From: Atriophallophorus winterbourni
Lineage: Eukaryota > Platyhelminthes > Trematoda > Plagiorchiida > Microphallidae
Length of the DNA stretch: 64,000 nt
Direction: 5' to 3'
NCBI GenBank assembly: GCA_013407085.1
Contig: JACCGJ010002821.1
Span: forward strand, 1-64,000
Below, piece by piece: positions 45,956 to 57,524 of the stretch; the stretch's first letter is position 1; the number at the start of each line of letters is the position of its first letter. The notes under the pieces were generated by a model, which did not search any database, had not been told where the DNA came from, and worked only from the letters and a program-made list of their open reading frames with translations. Made by a program: the position numbers and the translations under genes.

Positions 45956-47093
45956 GTAAAAATGAGGGGAAATGTTCACGGACGAGAAAATGGCAGTTGA
46001 CGATACCGAGTGTTTTGAACGTAATAAAGGGAAACCGCGTTACAGTATAATGTAAGCATCAAATATCGAAGGATGGCAATATCGAGAAAATATTATATCC
46101 TGATTACTAAAAGAGCATACTACCGAAGATTTGGTAATGAGATGAATACCATGTGAAAACATACGTCTTTTGTTTTTCCATATTCTTTACAGAGGAACGT
46201 GATGTGAGAAACGAAATGACTAATGTATCGCATGGTATTTATTCGTGAAGACATAGCCAGCCGGGTAAAACCATGCAGTTCATTCTTTCAGCACAGATGC
46301 AGCATATAATCGTCACACGCGGGTAGACAATACTTTTGGGCCACACAAGAAAAACCGTGCTATATTGATTGGCACCCGTAATGAGTTGCAGCCAATGCAA
46401 CTTTCTATGCGTGGGCATGCTGAGACCACCTCCGTTTCCGCGCGGTCAAAGAGAATGTGCGAGCTGTAATTCCATTCGTAACACCCCAGACGACAGGATG
46501 GATTATCGCGATGCTCGTGGCAGGAAATCACCGTAATTTCAAACATTGCCAACCAGACAACAGTGCATCGTTAAATTTCGACCTTTCCATTTAATATATG
46601 ACGCAAGTCTTCAAAACCGCTAGACCAGGATAAAAATAGGCAGATTGATGAAGCATGGGGGATACTATGCAATAAGAGTCAATAGAAAGAACCGTTCCAT
46701 GAATGCTGCTTGGGATTAAAAGAAGTTTCGCGCCAAGATCTAAAGTTGGTATAACCGTATGAGGCAAGAGGAAGGAGCACATGGACTGTAAAATAACGCC
46801 AAAGGGATAGCAGCCCAAAAGACTCCACGAGTAAGAGCTTTACAGGGACTCGCAAAACAGTTTTTTATTCGATGAGCGCAGGGCAACTTCAAAGTCGTAA
46901 TACAAGTTGAGCAAATTAGCATGGAGGTTCAACACGCGTAGAGTAAAAAATACCGAGTACTGCCTACAAAATGAGCTGGATTCCTGATCGTGCGAAACCA
47001 TCGGATAAGATGCACAGTAATCCTACAACCAATGAGAGAGTTCAACATGATTGCCAATAAAAATCTCTCGGCACTATGTAGGGCGCAGTAGAC
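45956..47093. other. unassigned stretch
   Basis: No gene recognised. A short S1-like snippet (ATGCAGTTCATT) is near 46280. Confidence 0.4.
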
Positions 47094-47330
47094 TGTATGT
47101 ACGAAAGCACAAGGCTGATCAGTCACAGTGCCACATGGGAATTTACTGCACATGGACTAAGATACTGTCAAGTTGCCCAGGGCTAGATAGATATGAAAAA
47201 GGAAGATAGAAATGACGGTGCGACTCCAGCGTGTTTCGGTATGCAGCTCAGTATCTGTGACAAATCAATCAATTTAGCTCGGTGTTGGCTGCGCAGCACA
47301 GAAGTACTACACGATTGCATATCCCTGTAC
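47094..47330 (+). repeat. S1 interspersed repeat, copy c
   Basis: One of the two most complete copies, with GAAAGCACAAGGCTGAT, GCACATGGACTAAGATACTGTC, GTTGCCCAGGGCTAGATAGATATGAAAAAGG, ATGCAGCTCAGT, CTCGGTGTTGGCTGCGCAGCAC and GTACTACACGATTGCATATCC in order. Confidence 0.82.
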
Positions 47331-47489
47331 GAATCCAATCAAAGAATCGATTGGAGTTGAGAATCACAATAAGGGCTAAACATGGAAAATACTGGACGTT
47401 AGCCAACGAATGATGAAAGGCTATAGCCTAGTACTACCAGCAAACAACATCAAATAAAACAAAACAGTCCGCTGTACAGATTATGTTAT

Positions 47490-47800
47490 GCCTTAGGAAG
47501 AGTGGCAAGCCGAATAGAGCGTTCGACTTTCAATCGAACGGCTGCGAATTTCGGGAAACGTGCTCAACCCAAATCCCTGCCATCCTAGGGAGTAAAATGG
47601 TTAGCAACAATAATTGGAAAAAACAACTGGGACAGCCAAGTACCCTGCCCAGAGGATGAGAACAGTTTCGTGCTATAGAAGATGAGCGCCAGCCTGATGG
47701 TCTCCAATACCTTGATAATGAATAATAAACAAGAGTCGTACCGCTAGATTTAGCGAAACCAACTATTCTTATGACCAAACAAAGGTAGGGTGCACACACT
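47490..47800 (+). repeat. tRNA-derived SINE or tRNA pseudogene
   Basis: From about 47500 the sequence resembles a tRNA: an A-box-like TGGCAAGCCGAATAGAGCG, a perfect 5-bp anticodon stem TTCGA/TCGAA around the 7-base loop CTTTCAA (anticodon TTC), and a degenerate T-arm GCTGCGAATTTCGGG. No matching acceptor stem is present. The following ~230 bp (CTGCCATCCTAGGG, AGATGAGCGCCAGCCTGATGG) may be the SINE body. No second copy was seen in the window. Confidence 0.45.
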
Positions 47801-49665
47801 TGAGAATACTGGCTAGCGCATGTGGATATTGTGAAAACAAAACGTGAACACCAGCGCGATACACACTGTCCCCTAGATGAAACATAAAAACCACTGCCAC
47901 AAGCTTTCCATGCGAGGTAGTGGCTTTCTCACATTGTGACTATTTACACAGTCGGCTGAAAGGAAGCTGTCGTTATGAAATTCGATAAAATTTATTTTTG
48001 ATTCGAGTTGTGGACACCACATCCCCGTAGCTTTTTAAGTCCCAGCCTTCCCTATTTATTCAGGATTTCGATGCGCCCGGGTGTGTGGCAGTTTAGCATC
48101 GGTATTTGCCACCGGTGTGATGCTGTACACGATGAGGATGAATACGTAGAGAATATCCAATGCAGTCTCTAATGCTCTGACATAATAAAGCTACGGCACA
48201 TTTCGACTGCAGTTACCATCACGGAATATACTTCAATCCAAAACAATAGGTTTGTCCCCACACTTACCGAATCCGACGCGGGAAAGAGGCGATTTAATTC
48301 ACGCAGGAATACGGCGTGATCCCCTGAGACACTGAATGATTCCAGATGCAGGTGCATGAGCTAGAAAAACGAACGAAAAACAACAATGGATTGTGGGAAA
48401 CTATGGGAAAGGGGCATTTACTTAATGTCAGAAATGTCTGCATTTAAAAAAGCAGGCACAAGTGGCAGATAGCATCATACGATAGCCAAAGAATGCGCAG
48501 AGTCATCATCATCATCGTGAAGCACAAGTCTGGAGCCAGACAAAGTGCACAGAGTAACAGCTGAGAAATCAGCAGCACGAGAAAATTCTTTGTGTAATTT
48601 ACTTCAACACCATAAAGCGCTGTCTGTCGTCAAGATCATGCAAACACCATGCAAAGTTGCGCACAAAAGAACCGAGTTGAGTCAATACCCTTGGAGTAGC
48701 TTAACCACAGGATAACAGAACGTGAAAGGATCAAAGCAAATTTGATCAACAAAGATGTTATTTGTATGGATTACGCATGCTTCAACAAGGCGACATGTCA
48801 CTATGCAAAAATCTCGGTCGAAGATCTTCTTCGACCTAGGGGGACGCTTGAAATCATTGCTCACATTCGGCTATCAACACAACGCAAGAGGTGCAAAAAG
48901 TCCGACTATCTTCGAAATAAATATAGCTAAATCCTGAAACGTGTAAGTGAGAGAGTTAATAAATGACTGTTTAAAGGGAGAAATATTATGTTGGAATCAT
49001 ATGTTCGTACGTATCTGATAATTAACACCCCCAATAAAAGCAATATTTTTTTATTTCAAGTGCTAACATACGGTTTATGGACAAGGCTAGCCTTGAGTGA
49101 TCATGGTCTATCAATAACGCGCGTGTTTGCAGACTTGATCCTAACCGCCTCGGGATGCTTAGCTCGAATAGCGCACAATGTATTAGAGCCAGGCCAAGTG
49201 ACGCGTAGTCATAGATTGCATCTGGGCTGGGATATAGTCATGTATAAGAAAAAATGGCAATGAGACTATAACATGTTTCCGCGCGTCTATCAATTCAGCA
49301 CTGAGTTGTCCGTATAGTACAGGAATAATGAACGACAGTACATTCATGGATACCCATTTTAACACGGGCACCATATTATACCGAGAAATGACTTCAGCAG
49401 TCTAGCACGTTACACCCAATCGCATCATTAAACCGAGAATAAGCATAAGATGTACAGACCCTTGTTTTGTGGCAAGGAAAAAGAAAAGAAATAACCTTAA
49501 TGATTACACTCGCATTCCGCATCTTAAAAGAACCGTGTGGAACTGGTGTTTGCATGGCCAGAAATGTTTCTAACTATTAACAGAATCCATCAATTTCAAC
49601 TTTAATTGTGTTTACACTGATAAAAATAATTTAATGTGTTTAAAATATTCTAGTTTTTCCGGGCA
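47801..49665. other. unassigned stretch
   Basis: No gene supported. A minus frame at 49183-49374 begins at a true ATG and encodes a hydrophobic peptide (MNVLSFIIPVLYGQL) but has no splice or homology evidence. Confidence 0.35.
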
Positions 49666-49910
49666 TCAAAAGCAGTATACATCACTAACAACTCGCTTAG
49701 CCTTGAAGACGTATTCATCGATGGTTTCGCGCAGGCTGCAGTTATTGGATTCGAGGTTTTCTGAAAAGTCCGATGCGATCGATATGAGGGAATCTAGTGT
49801 CGTGCATATTGTCTCCGTTGATTGATCTGGACTGGGCTCCTTCATGGCGATGAGACACCAAAGGGCAAGCGGTGGTGTCCTACAGTTCAAATTTCGATAA
49901 AGTGATAATA
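49666..49910 (-). CDS. candidate terminal exon of an unrecognised host gene
   Basis: A strong acceptor with a pyrimidine tract (TTTTTCTCTCTCTCCAG) ends at 49911. From 49910 one frame is open without interruption to TGA at 49666-49668, 81 codons. The peptide is acidic and helical toward its end (STETICTTLDSLISIASDF, NLESNNCSLRETIDEYVFK). The context fits a last exon. The upstream exon was not found: a donor 48 bases upstream would create a stop. No family recognised. Confidence 0.35.
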
Positions 49911-52757
49911 CTGGAGAGAGAGAAAAATTAGTCGTTGAGAATTCATGAACATGTTTACCAGAAAATTATAACATTAGTAGTGACAACATGTAAACGATCA
50001 GAGATGCTATCGTACTATTTGGCTCTTGGCAAAAGAGCGCAAAGATCTTGTTCTATAGATTATTTGCGAGAGGTCGGGTACAACAAATCAATTCCCAACG
50101 GAATTGAGGAACGTAGGAAGGTTAGGTTCCGTTCCAGGAACTTGAATATTTTGCTGATGAAAATGATACAGAATTATTTTCGTCCGCTGCAGTATTATTC
50201 CCAGCTTACGACGTTTTCTGACAAAACTAACAACTAAACCAGCACCCTAGCATCATAGTAAAAGAAAAACTCGTGTTAACAAAGAGAGAAGAAAACGCAT
50301 CTGTCAAGTTATATAATCTGAAATGCATGAAATCGCACAACATGCAGGCTGAATGATTTCTTCCGACAATGAGTTCGCAATAACGCCCAAACTAACCGTG
50401 AATACAGAAATACATAATTGAGTGTTTAATGCTGAATGTGAGTGAATATTCTTAATGCCAAGGTGGCATCACTCTGAGTACATCGATGAGGAAATGTTTT
50501 AGACCCGAAAAAAGATTCTTAAATTGCACGATAAGTACTCCTGTTGTGATCGATTTCTAGCTGTTTATATTCACATCCATGAAAACACGCCTGACTCTTT
50601 TTCCACAAGATACACACGTGCAAAATGGGTAGAGAAAATAGTCGGAAAGATGATTTGGAGAGCCTAACACACTGTCCGGTGAGCGAAATCAAATCGGATA
50701 TATATCGATAGGTTTAACTGACCCAATCAACCTGATAATTAAAAAAGAATTCATGCTGCTGAACTGTTAAGTGAATACAATATAGTCGGCCGCATGTAGG
50801 TAATCAGCGTACGCGGTAACATTTTAGGTAAACAAACATTCAGGTATAAAAGTATTAAAACCATGGATAGATACAAAGGAAAATTCATTATTCAAAGGTA
50901 GATGCCATCAAAGTGAGATGTCATATTTATTATCCTTCTAAGCAGCAACGAATGACAAGATCAGTTTGTCGCGAAAATTGTCGTGTTAAGGCAAAATGTT
51001 TGATTCGGGCATGAGTTAAATCAAGTAATTCGCTAAACCATGTATCATAAGGGTCCACAATGCTCCTCTTGGGGTAGGCGAGGGCATGTATCGCTTGCAA
51101 GTTCACTCTGCATCTACACATAAGTGAAAAATTGCACGTGTCAAGTGTCACTAGCATTTAGCTCCTGTAGGAGTCTGGTTAGATCTGGGTAACTAATCTA
51201 CGAGCAGCCTTCAGGGATTTCGATTGACGCTTTGTTTGCATTCCGTGATAAAATATGTACAAGTGTTGTTTAAAACGAACGCGAAACTGCACTACAGGTA
51301 AAATCTAATAATTTTCTTGATTTGAGGAATTGGTTTAAGAAGCTTATCTTCTTCTCCAGTCACATAAAATGTCAAGTAAATTTGGCAATCCGATACAGAT
51401 TCGGTGCCGCTCAAATCAGATTATGCCTAGTAATTCAGCAAATAGCTTTTTGTAATTTAACGGGATGACATTTCAGATGTTGTGTATTTGATTACACAAT
51501 GATGTAACATAAAAAGTTGACGCACACAACATACGATAACGATATCACAAACATTTTCCAAGATCTTTTACAAAAACCCAGGCCTATTGCGCCAGACGAT
51601 AGCTAGATGATCAAAGCGCTTGTCAATCTTCCGAAAGCTAAAAACTGTTGCTACGAGGGACAGGGCGGTCTGTAAAAAAAATCAGATACAAGGTCTTAAA
51701 TTTGAGAATTTTAATTGCGATCACTTATCAGCCACCGTAAGATGATCTTGCTGTCGTTCATGTCAAAAGTATGTAACAGAAACAGTACATTCGAACCCTA
51801 CGACGGGAAAAGTTAAATAAGCTGAAACTAACCTACTAAATGAACCGTTAGAGCAAGCGATATGAGAATAAGTATTTTGCCAGATTTGAGCACTCACTGG
51901 AACAATTTCAGGCGAAGTATTGAGTGCTAAAGCGGGACGCTGGTTCAAACGGTACGAACATCCAAACGCGAATTTTTGTGAACATAATCAGTTGAAGAGT
52001 ATTGCTCGACCAAATCTTAAGGGACATGGCTCTGTTTAACTCGTTATATCACAAACTTAAAACCCGCAAACTACTTAAATCGAATACCGCTATTTTGTAA
52101 CGGCTGGGGTATTTTGAAAGGGTTCTTCTAGAAAAGGTCAGGTTTCTGATTACCTATTAGGTAAAGCTGTTTTACCACACCCAGGCAAACGAATATTACA
52201 AACTGAGCCAAGCGCGAAAGCGAGCTTATTTATCAACATTTTACAGAAAAAACCAATTATAAATTGAATATTCACATCAAAAATATATACCCATTAGTTA
52301 ACTAAACGTTCGCCAATTGTAAACAAAGGTATTCTAACCAAACAGTGACTTCAGACATCATCAGCACAAAAACACAACACAGAATTCATTTTCGATGGGT
52401 AAAAACAAATGGCTGCATTAAGATATAACGAAATAATAAAACTCACATGCTTCTGCAGCGCTGATAAAATTTTTACGAAGAGCGAACAGCAAAAGGTTGT
52501 TCAATAGAAATTCTTCAGTTATGCCTGCATGGTTAACAATGACGTCAACCCACCATAGGTCTCTCCTTCAGATAAGGACGAAACGGTGGTTTGCTGGCTG
52601 AGCTCGTCCAATTCCAACATCTTAATTTAAACGTGCCATTAATAAGTGCCAAAAAGATCCATTTAAAATAGAAAATATGAGGGGTAAAAAAACTATATTT
52701 CAACAGTAAGCATAAAAATAAGATATGTGGATGAGAAGAGTCAACTTTCATTGCACT
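49911..52757. other. unassigned AT-rich stretch between candidate exons
   Basis: May include upstream exons of the 49.7-kb candidate and the 3' UTR of the TMEM35-like gene. No AATAAA was found shortly after the latter's stop. A plus frame of 100 codons at 49935-50237 is unrecognised. Confidence 0.4.
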
Positions 52758-53278
52758 TTAATCCGTTTTGAGCTTGTCTATCTGCTCTTGTTCTTCTTCT
52801 TCTTCAACCTTCCCGATCGACCAATAGATCCAGGCAATAAGAGCAAAAAAACCGCAAGGTACAATTGTCTGGAGTTAAAGGTAAACAAATTCAAACTGGA
52901 CACATACCGCGTCATAATCTCGCAGTTGAAACTGACAGGTGGCTGTTAAAAGCATGAGGAGCATAATACCAAGACACGCTAATTTCTTCATCGCACGAAT
53001 GCCAACCACTAACGTGGTTCCCAGAATTATCTCAAACACACCGGTTGATTGCATGTAAATTTGTGCAGAAGGATTGATGCCGATAAAGCGCAAAGGAGTT
53101 ACATCCGTGAAATTTTTGAAGGTTTTCAGCTGATCAAATGGTAAAAATAAGCAATCCCGATTATTACCATTTCACGATAAATGACAGCATTCAGTCGCAC
53201 TGTTTTCACTATTCCAGGAAGTATAAAGAATAAACCAAGAATGATTGTAGAGACCTGAATGCCGAGGCGGGAAGCCAT
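52758..53278 (-). CDS. TMEM35/NACHO-like membrane protein, three exons, 147 aa
   Basis: Exons 53278-53168, 52... in order: 53278-53168 (37 codons), 53129-52908 (74 codons) and 52868-52758 (36 codons plus TAA). Introns are 38 bp (GTAATA...GATCAG) and 39 bp (GTATGT...CTCCAG), both phase 0. The protein starts MASRLG, as TMEM35 proteins start MAS-x-R. It has four hydrophobic segments at about 9-24, 65-81, 86-104 and 112-130, the family pattern LGLFFILPGIVK, and a loop F-K-x-F-x-x-x-x-PL-x-x-IGINP-x-x-x-x-x-x-G-x-x-E. The C-terminus is charged (five Glu in a row). Vertebrate TMEM35A is an ER chaperone for nicotinic acetylcholine receptors. The family is DoxX-like. An S1 repeat lies 63 bp upstream of the ATG, inside the likely promoter or 5' UTR. 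Confidence 0.85.
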
Positions 53279-53340
53279 CCAGAGTTGAAACGCTAGATAG
53301 CGAGATAAATAGAAATAAACCACATTGTTGTATTTAGGTA

Positions 53341-53475
53341 TATGTGAAAACACAAACTTGGAAACCCGGGAAAGTTCCACAGTAAAAAACTGCGCCTGGA
53401 CTGAGATACTGTCATGTTACCCAGGCCCAGAAAGAAATGAGATGATAGCAATGAGACTCCACACTGTTGCACCAA
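53341..53475 (+). repeat. S1 interspersed repeat, copy d, upstream of the TMEM35-like gene
   Basis: Keeps ACAAACTTGGAAACC, AAAGTTCCACAG, ACTGCGCCTGGACTGAGATACTGTCATGTTACCCAGGCCCAG and GCAATGAGACTCCA. The 3' half is missing. It is antisense to the neighbouring gene. Confidence 0.7.
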
Positions 53476-54067
53476 AGCAGAATATTATATTCAGATCAAA
53501 CTTTGTTTTATCTGCATTATCGTCACCAAACACATGGCTGAAGCCAGGTAACATAAAGCCGGTTAAGCTTATAATCAAAGGCGCAAAAAGATACCGGGCT
53601 TATGTTAATACACATATTAAACAGTATTTTCTGTTTCACCGAACAAGATTTCGTAATTTTCTATCTGAACCGATATGAAGCAATGATATAGGATAAAAAA
53701 GTTACGATACACAATAAACTTCACTGATGCCTGTAACTGTTTTGTAGCCATATCACGTTTTCAAAAACACGTTGGGTAGATCGTTTAGAGTTCACCTAGG
53801 GAAACGACTATTATCAACTGTCTAGCGCTGTAGTATGCGTTTATATCCCAGTGCGTCACGTGATTAATTGGTCATCGTGGTTGTTTCTTCCGATCTTTAA
53901 CAGGCTCCGTGAATAAATCGCGTTATGAGCGGTAAAGGGGCACTAGCCATTTTTATTAAATATCGCGTTCCTGGTTTGCTAACATGACAAAATGTATAAA
54001 GCAAAACGTCATTTTCAAACGAAAAGTGGGTTGAAAATGACGTATGTTTTACGAAACCACTAGCATG
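53476..54067. other. unassigned stretch
   Basis: No feature recognised between S1 copies d and e. Confidence 0.4.
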
Positions 54068-54180
54068 TTCCAGGCAAGGTGTCGCAGTTAGAGACTGCAC
54101 GTGAAATGAGATACTGTCAGGCTGCGCAGACTACTACACGACTGAACAACCGTAGACTGCATGATTGCACAACCGTGCAG
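54068..54180 (+). repeat. S1 interspersed repeat, copy e, internally deleted
   Basis: GGCAAGGTGTCGCAGTTAGAGACTGCACGTG and GAGATACTGTCAGGCTGC are followed at once by the 3' block GACTACTACACGACTG and a duplicated ACTGCATGATTGCACAACCGTGC. The middle is lost. Confidence 0.7.
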
Positions 54181-54389
54181 TAACAAGAAGTATGGTTAAT
54201 TAATGCACCCCAGCAAACATTAAGAGCAAAAGCGTTAGCAGCATAGTCTAATTAAGAAATATCCAGATAACCACTGAAAGTTGAACCTATTGGCAGTCTG
54301 TTAGTGCTCGATGATCTAGTTGACGACACAGAGAAACAGACAGTCTTGCCTGACCCCTGTGTACGAATTAAATTCATGAGATTCTTCAA

Positions 54390-54621
54390 CATGTGCATGA
54401 AATCACAAGCAAGATCCAGGCAAAGTGCCACACAGGCTTAGACTCTACGTAGGCTAAGATACTGTCAGGTTGACCAAACCTAGAGATACATGCGAAAGAA
54501 AAAAGAGATGGTAATGAGACTTCAGCGTGTTTCAGCATGCAGCTCACTACTGGTGGCCAATCACTCTAGCACGGTGTTAGCCACACAGCATATAAGTACT
54601 ACACAATTGCACATCCGTGCA
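54390..54621 (+). repeat. S1 interspersed repeat, copy f (complete)
   Basis: All S1 blocks are present in order, ending in AAGTACTACACAATTGCACATCCGTGC. It lies just beyond the truncated end of LINE-B copy 1. Confidence 0.82.
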
Positions 54622-54745
54622 ACGTAGACAGAAAAATAAGCAACAGCTACTCAGTAGTCTAGTCAAGAGCACGTCATAATTACTTGACTATAAGAAACCA
54701 GCAGTTCTCACATTCTAACATCTTGTGTAAAAATCCCTCCTTATA

Positions 54746-56540
54746 TTAATGGCCCCAGATTACTTTACACCTTTGTCGTCGAGAGAGGCGAGAAAGCAAA
54801 CAATCAACTAGATAGCGACAGATCCTATTCCTAATAAGTCTCTCCGCGATTTTACAAAGGATGCTAGTAAGAATAACCGGTATGTAATTACAAACTGAGG
54901 ACCGACTGCCGCCCTTATGTATTGGAATCACATCAGCTAGCTTCCAAACACTCGGAATTAATCCATGCCGCAAGGAAGCGTTAAAAAGACGACCCGCAGG
55001 TTCTGCTAGTATTGGCGCCAGGTTCTTCATCATTTGGGGTGAATGTCGTCTGGGCCAGCATATTTATGTAGGTTACTTGCTGAAAGAGCATGCTTAACCT
55101 CATCATCAGTGAAGGATAATTCCACAAGTAGAGTAACGCTATCTGACTTTATGATGACTGGTATGTTTGATGGGTAAATTTGGCAATCAAGCCTCTGAAC
55201 AGACTGGAAATGTTTGAGAAAGGCCGAAGCCTTTTTAAATCTGAGACTATTTGGGGTCCGTCATCCTGATGAAGGTTGCCAAACCAATCACGCGTTTTGC
55301 CTTTCGATTGGGCATAAATATAGCAAGGCTGGGGGCACTGCTTTATAGTGCGTGCCAACCGCTATTCAAAGTCACATTTTGCCTAGCGTTGGATTCTCAC
55401 AGCCGTATTCCTGATCATTTTATATTTTGTCTGGGACCGTTGTATCTGAGAGGCTTTGTAAGTTTTCCAGGCACAGTCTCAGATTCTAATCACCCGTCGC
55501 ATCGCAGGTGTCCATCACTGTAACTTGTTGCGTCGCTTTGCGTGCACCAACGGATCAAATCTATCTTGCAAGGTAAACAAACAGTGGTGTATAAGCTGCC
55601 ATGTTGTTACTGTATCGCTATCTACATGTTGAGACAAGATCTTTTAGCTTCCTCTGAGACAACGTCTCTGTCTACGCGTTTGAAATTGCGCCGCAGTTTA
55701 GAAGGTTTGTAGTACCTGAGTACAATTTGAAGTTGGTCGTAACATGATCACTATTTCCTAGTGGAGTGTCGAGCCATTTCTGCGCTTGAAGTGACAACAA
55801 GATCCAGAATCGAAGGTAAGCAGCGCTGACGGAATCTCGTGGGCTCATTCACATCTTGGCTCATGGTATGCGTGTGAGTCCATTCGATTAATCCTCAGAC
55901 ATCTTATCAGATGAACAGCACTGGTTCGGTCAAGATATATGTGGTAGGTTAAAATCGCCAACTATACGGACCTGGGACCCAAGCATGCGCAGCAAACTGA
56001 GATTGTCCAGTAAGCTATGCTAGTCCTGCGATCCTGCTTGATGGTTCATATGGTATGGTATGAAAGCACAAGCCTGATTCAGGCAAAGTGCAGCACAGTC
56101 AGAGACTGCACGTTGGGCTAAGATACTGTCAGGTTGCCCAGGCCCAGGGCTCATATAAGCGCATGCTAATACCATTGATTGCTTTTAAGATTGAATTAGA
56201 CATGAGTTAAGTTGGACGTTGTGCGTGCTAAGCCTAACGCTCGATTCTAAAGTTCGAAGACCTAGCCTGAGAAAGATAGCAACACCACCCTCGTTGAGTG
56301 CACCTAGTTTATGACATCTGACCACAGAATAACTGCTACAAATTGCTTCAAGAATATGATCAGTTGCAGATAGCCCGGTTTAGGTTAGTGCTATTAAACG
56401 CGGTCGTAACTCATGCGCTAGGATGGAGAGTTCCGACCACTTATTTCGGATACTACATGAATTTCCGTATAAAACTGTGGCAACGGTGTCGTGCTTGATC
56501 CTCGGGCGCAATAAACGATGTGTCGGTGCGTTTTTTGGCA
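54746..56540 (-). mobile_element. LINE-B copy 1: endonuclease and N-terminal reverse transcriptase
   Basis: A second CR1/L2-like family. Minus strand: the endonuclease begins at an ATG near 56540, with YGNSCSIRNKWSELSILAHE, a RPRLIALT block, GGVAIF near 56285, VGDFNLPHI near 55960 and GNSDHV near 55770. The reverse transcriptase N-terminus runs from about 55360 to 54746 with KMMKNLAPILAEPAGRLFN, VWKLADVIPIHKGGSRS and a KIAERLIRNRI block. The catalytic FADD half is missing. Frameshifts and stops are frequent. An S1 copy (56058-56150) has inserted into the endonuclease. Confidence 0.8.
56058..56150 (+). repeat. S1 interspersed repeat, copy g, inside LINE-B copy 1
   Basis: The 5' half of S1 only: GTATGAAAGCACAAGCCTGATTCAGGC, AGAGACTGCACGTTGGGCTAAG, ATACTGTCAGGTTGCCCAGGCC. 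The endonuclease reading resumes on both sides. Confidence 0.75.
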
Positions 56541-56544
56541 TGGT

Positions 56545-57515
56545 ACTTGAGAGTTCAAGTTGCACAGAGCTGTAGTTAGCTAAAAGTCAATCTCGCGCCC
56601 AGTTTTACTTCAACCGGCACTTCGATGTGGACTATACATTACGTATGATTCACTTGCTCTTGTTTCGGGATATCTAGAATGTAAGGTAGGTGTTATTTTC
56701 ACATGCACGGGGCTGAAAGACAATCACGTGCCCAGATTCCCTTCGACGGTGTGCGGTTGAGCACCCAGCACTTCGATATTGAGTATATAGGTCGTATGGT
56801 TCACATGCTCTTGTTTCCGGATAGCGGGAAAGTAAGGCATGAGTGCTCCTCGCCAGCTAAGTGAGGTCATTTATTCAGGAAACAATGCGAAAAACGCGTG
56901 AACATTACAAATATGATTTTGTTGTTTTATTTTTTATGACAAGATAATATTTGGAAATGGAGTATGCCAGTTAGCGTCTAATTCCTACTTAAAGCTCAAC
57001 ACATCAGGGAGATTTATTATATCATCTCGGAGCTTATTACAGTGGTTGACCACACGGTTGCAGAAAAAGTGCTCACGTAACAGAAGTTTCATTTGATTAC
57101 CCCTTGTAGCTGTTTCAGGGGACAGCTTCATTAATTCAGTAAGATCTCCGATGAGACTTTTTAAAACAAATCGATGTCGTAGTCTTGACTCATAGGCTTT
57201 AGCTATCTGACCCACAACCATCCTAGTTGCCGCACCCTTTCCAGACATTCTATATCTTTTTTCAAGTACGGTGCCCAAGATTGAACTCAGTATTCCAAGT
57301 GAGGTCGCACGACTACCTTGTATTGGAATGAAATAGCAAGTTTTCAGCACGACAACACTGAGCGCAGTCTGAACAATTCTCTGCAAGCCTTGTTTGCTGC
57401 ATCGGTGCATTGAGTAGACCACTTAAATTCTCTACCTATCACTTTCTGAGCCGCAGCATTTCTGATGGTTCCATCGACGACTTGTAGTTGTGTCATAACC
57501 ATATTGGTCGTCAGA
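56545..57515 (-). mobile_element. LINE-B copy 2: reverse transcriptase C-terminus and 3' UTR
   Basis: Minus strand from DGTIRNAAAQKVIGREFKWS near 57480 to ATRGNQMKLL, REHFFCNRVVNHCNKL and INLPDVLSFK, then a stop at 56985. The 3' UTR that follows matches the one after LINE-B copy 3: TGTTCACG, TTTCCTGAATA, GACCTC, ACTTTCC, GGAAACAAGA, CATCGAAGTGCCGG and GTGCAACTTGAAC. Here a ~140-bp part of the UTR is duplicated in tandem (56600-56850). Its 3' tail abuts the 5' end of LINE-B copy 1. Confidence 0.8.
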
Positions 57516-57524
57516 ATGCAAATT

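Noticed and set aside
49911..49958. 48-bp intron upstream of the 49.7-kb exon
   Set aside because: Using that donor puts a TAA two codons before the junction in the required frame.
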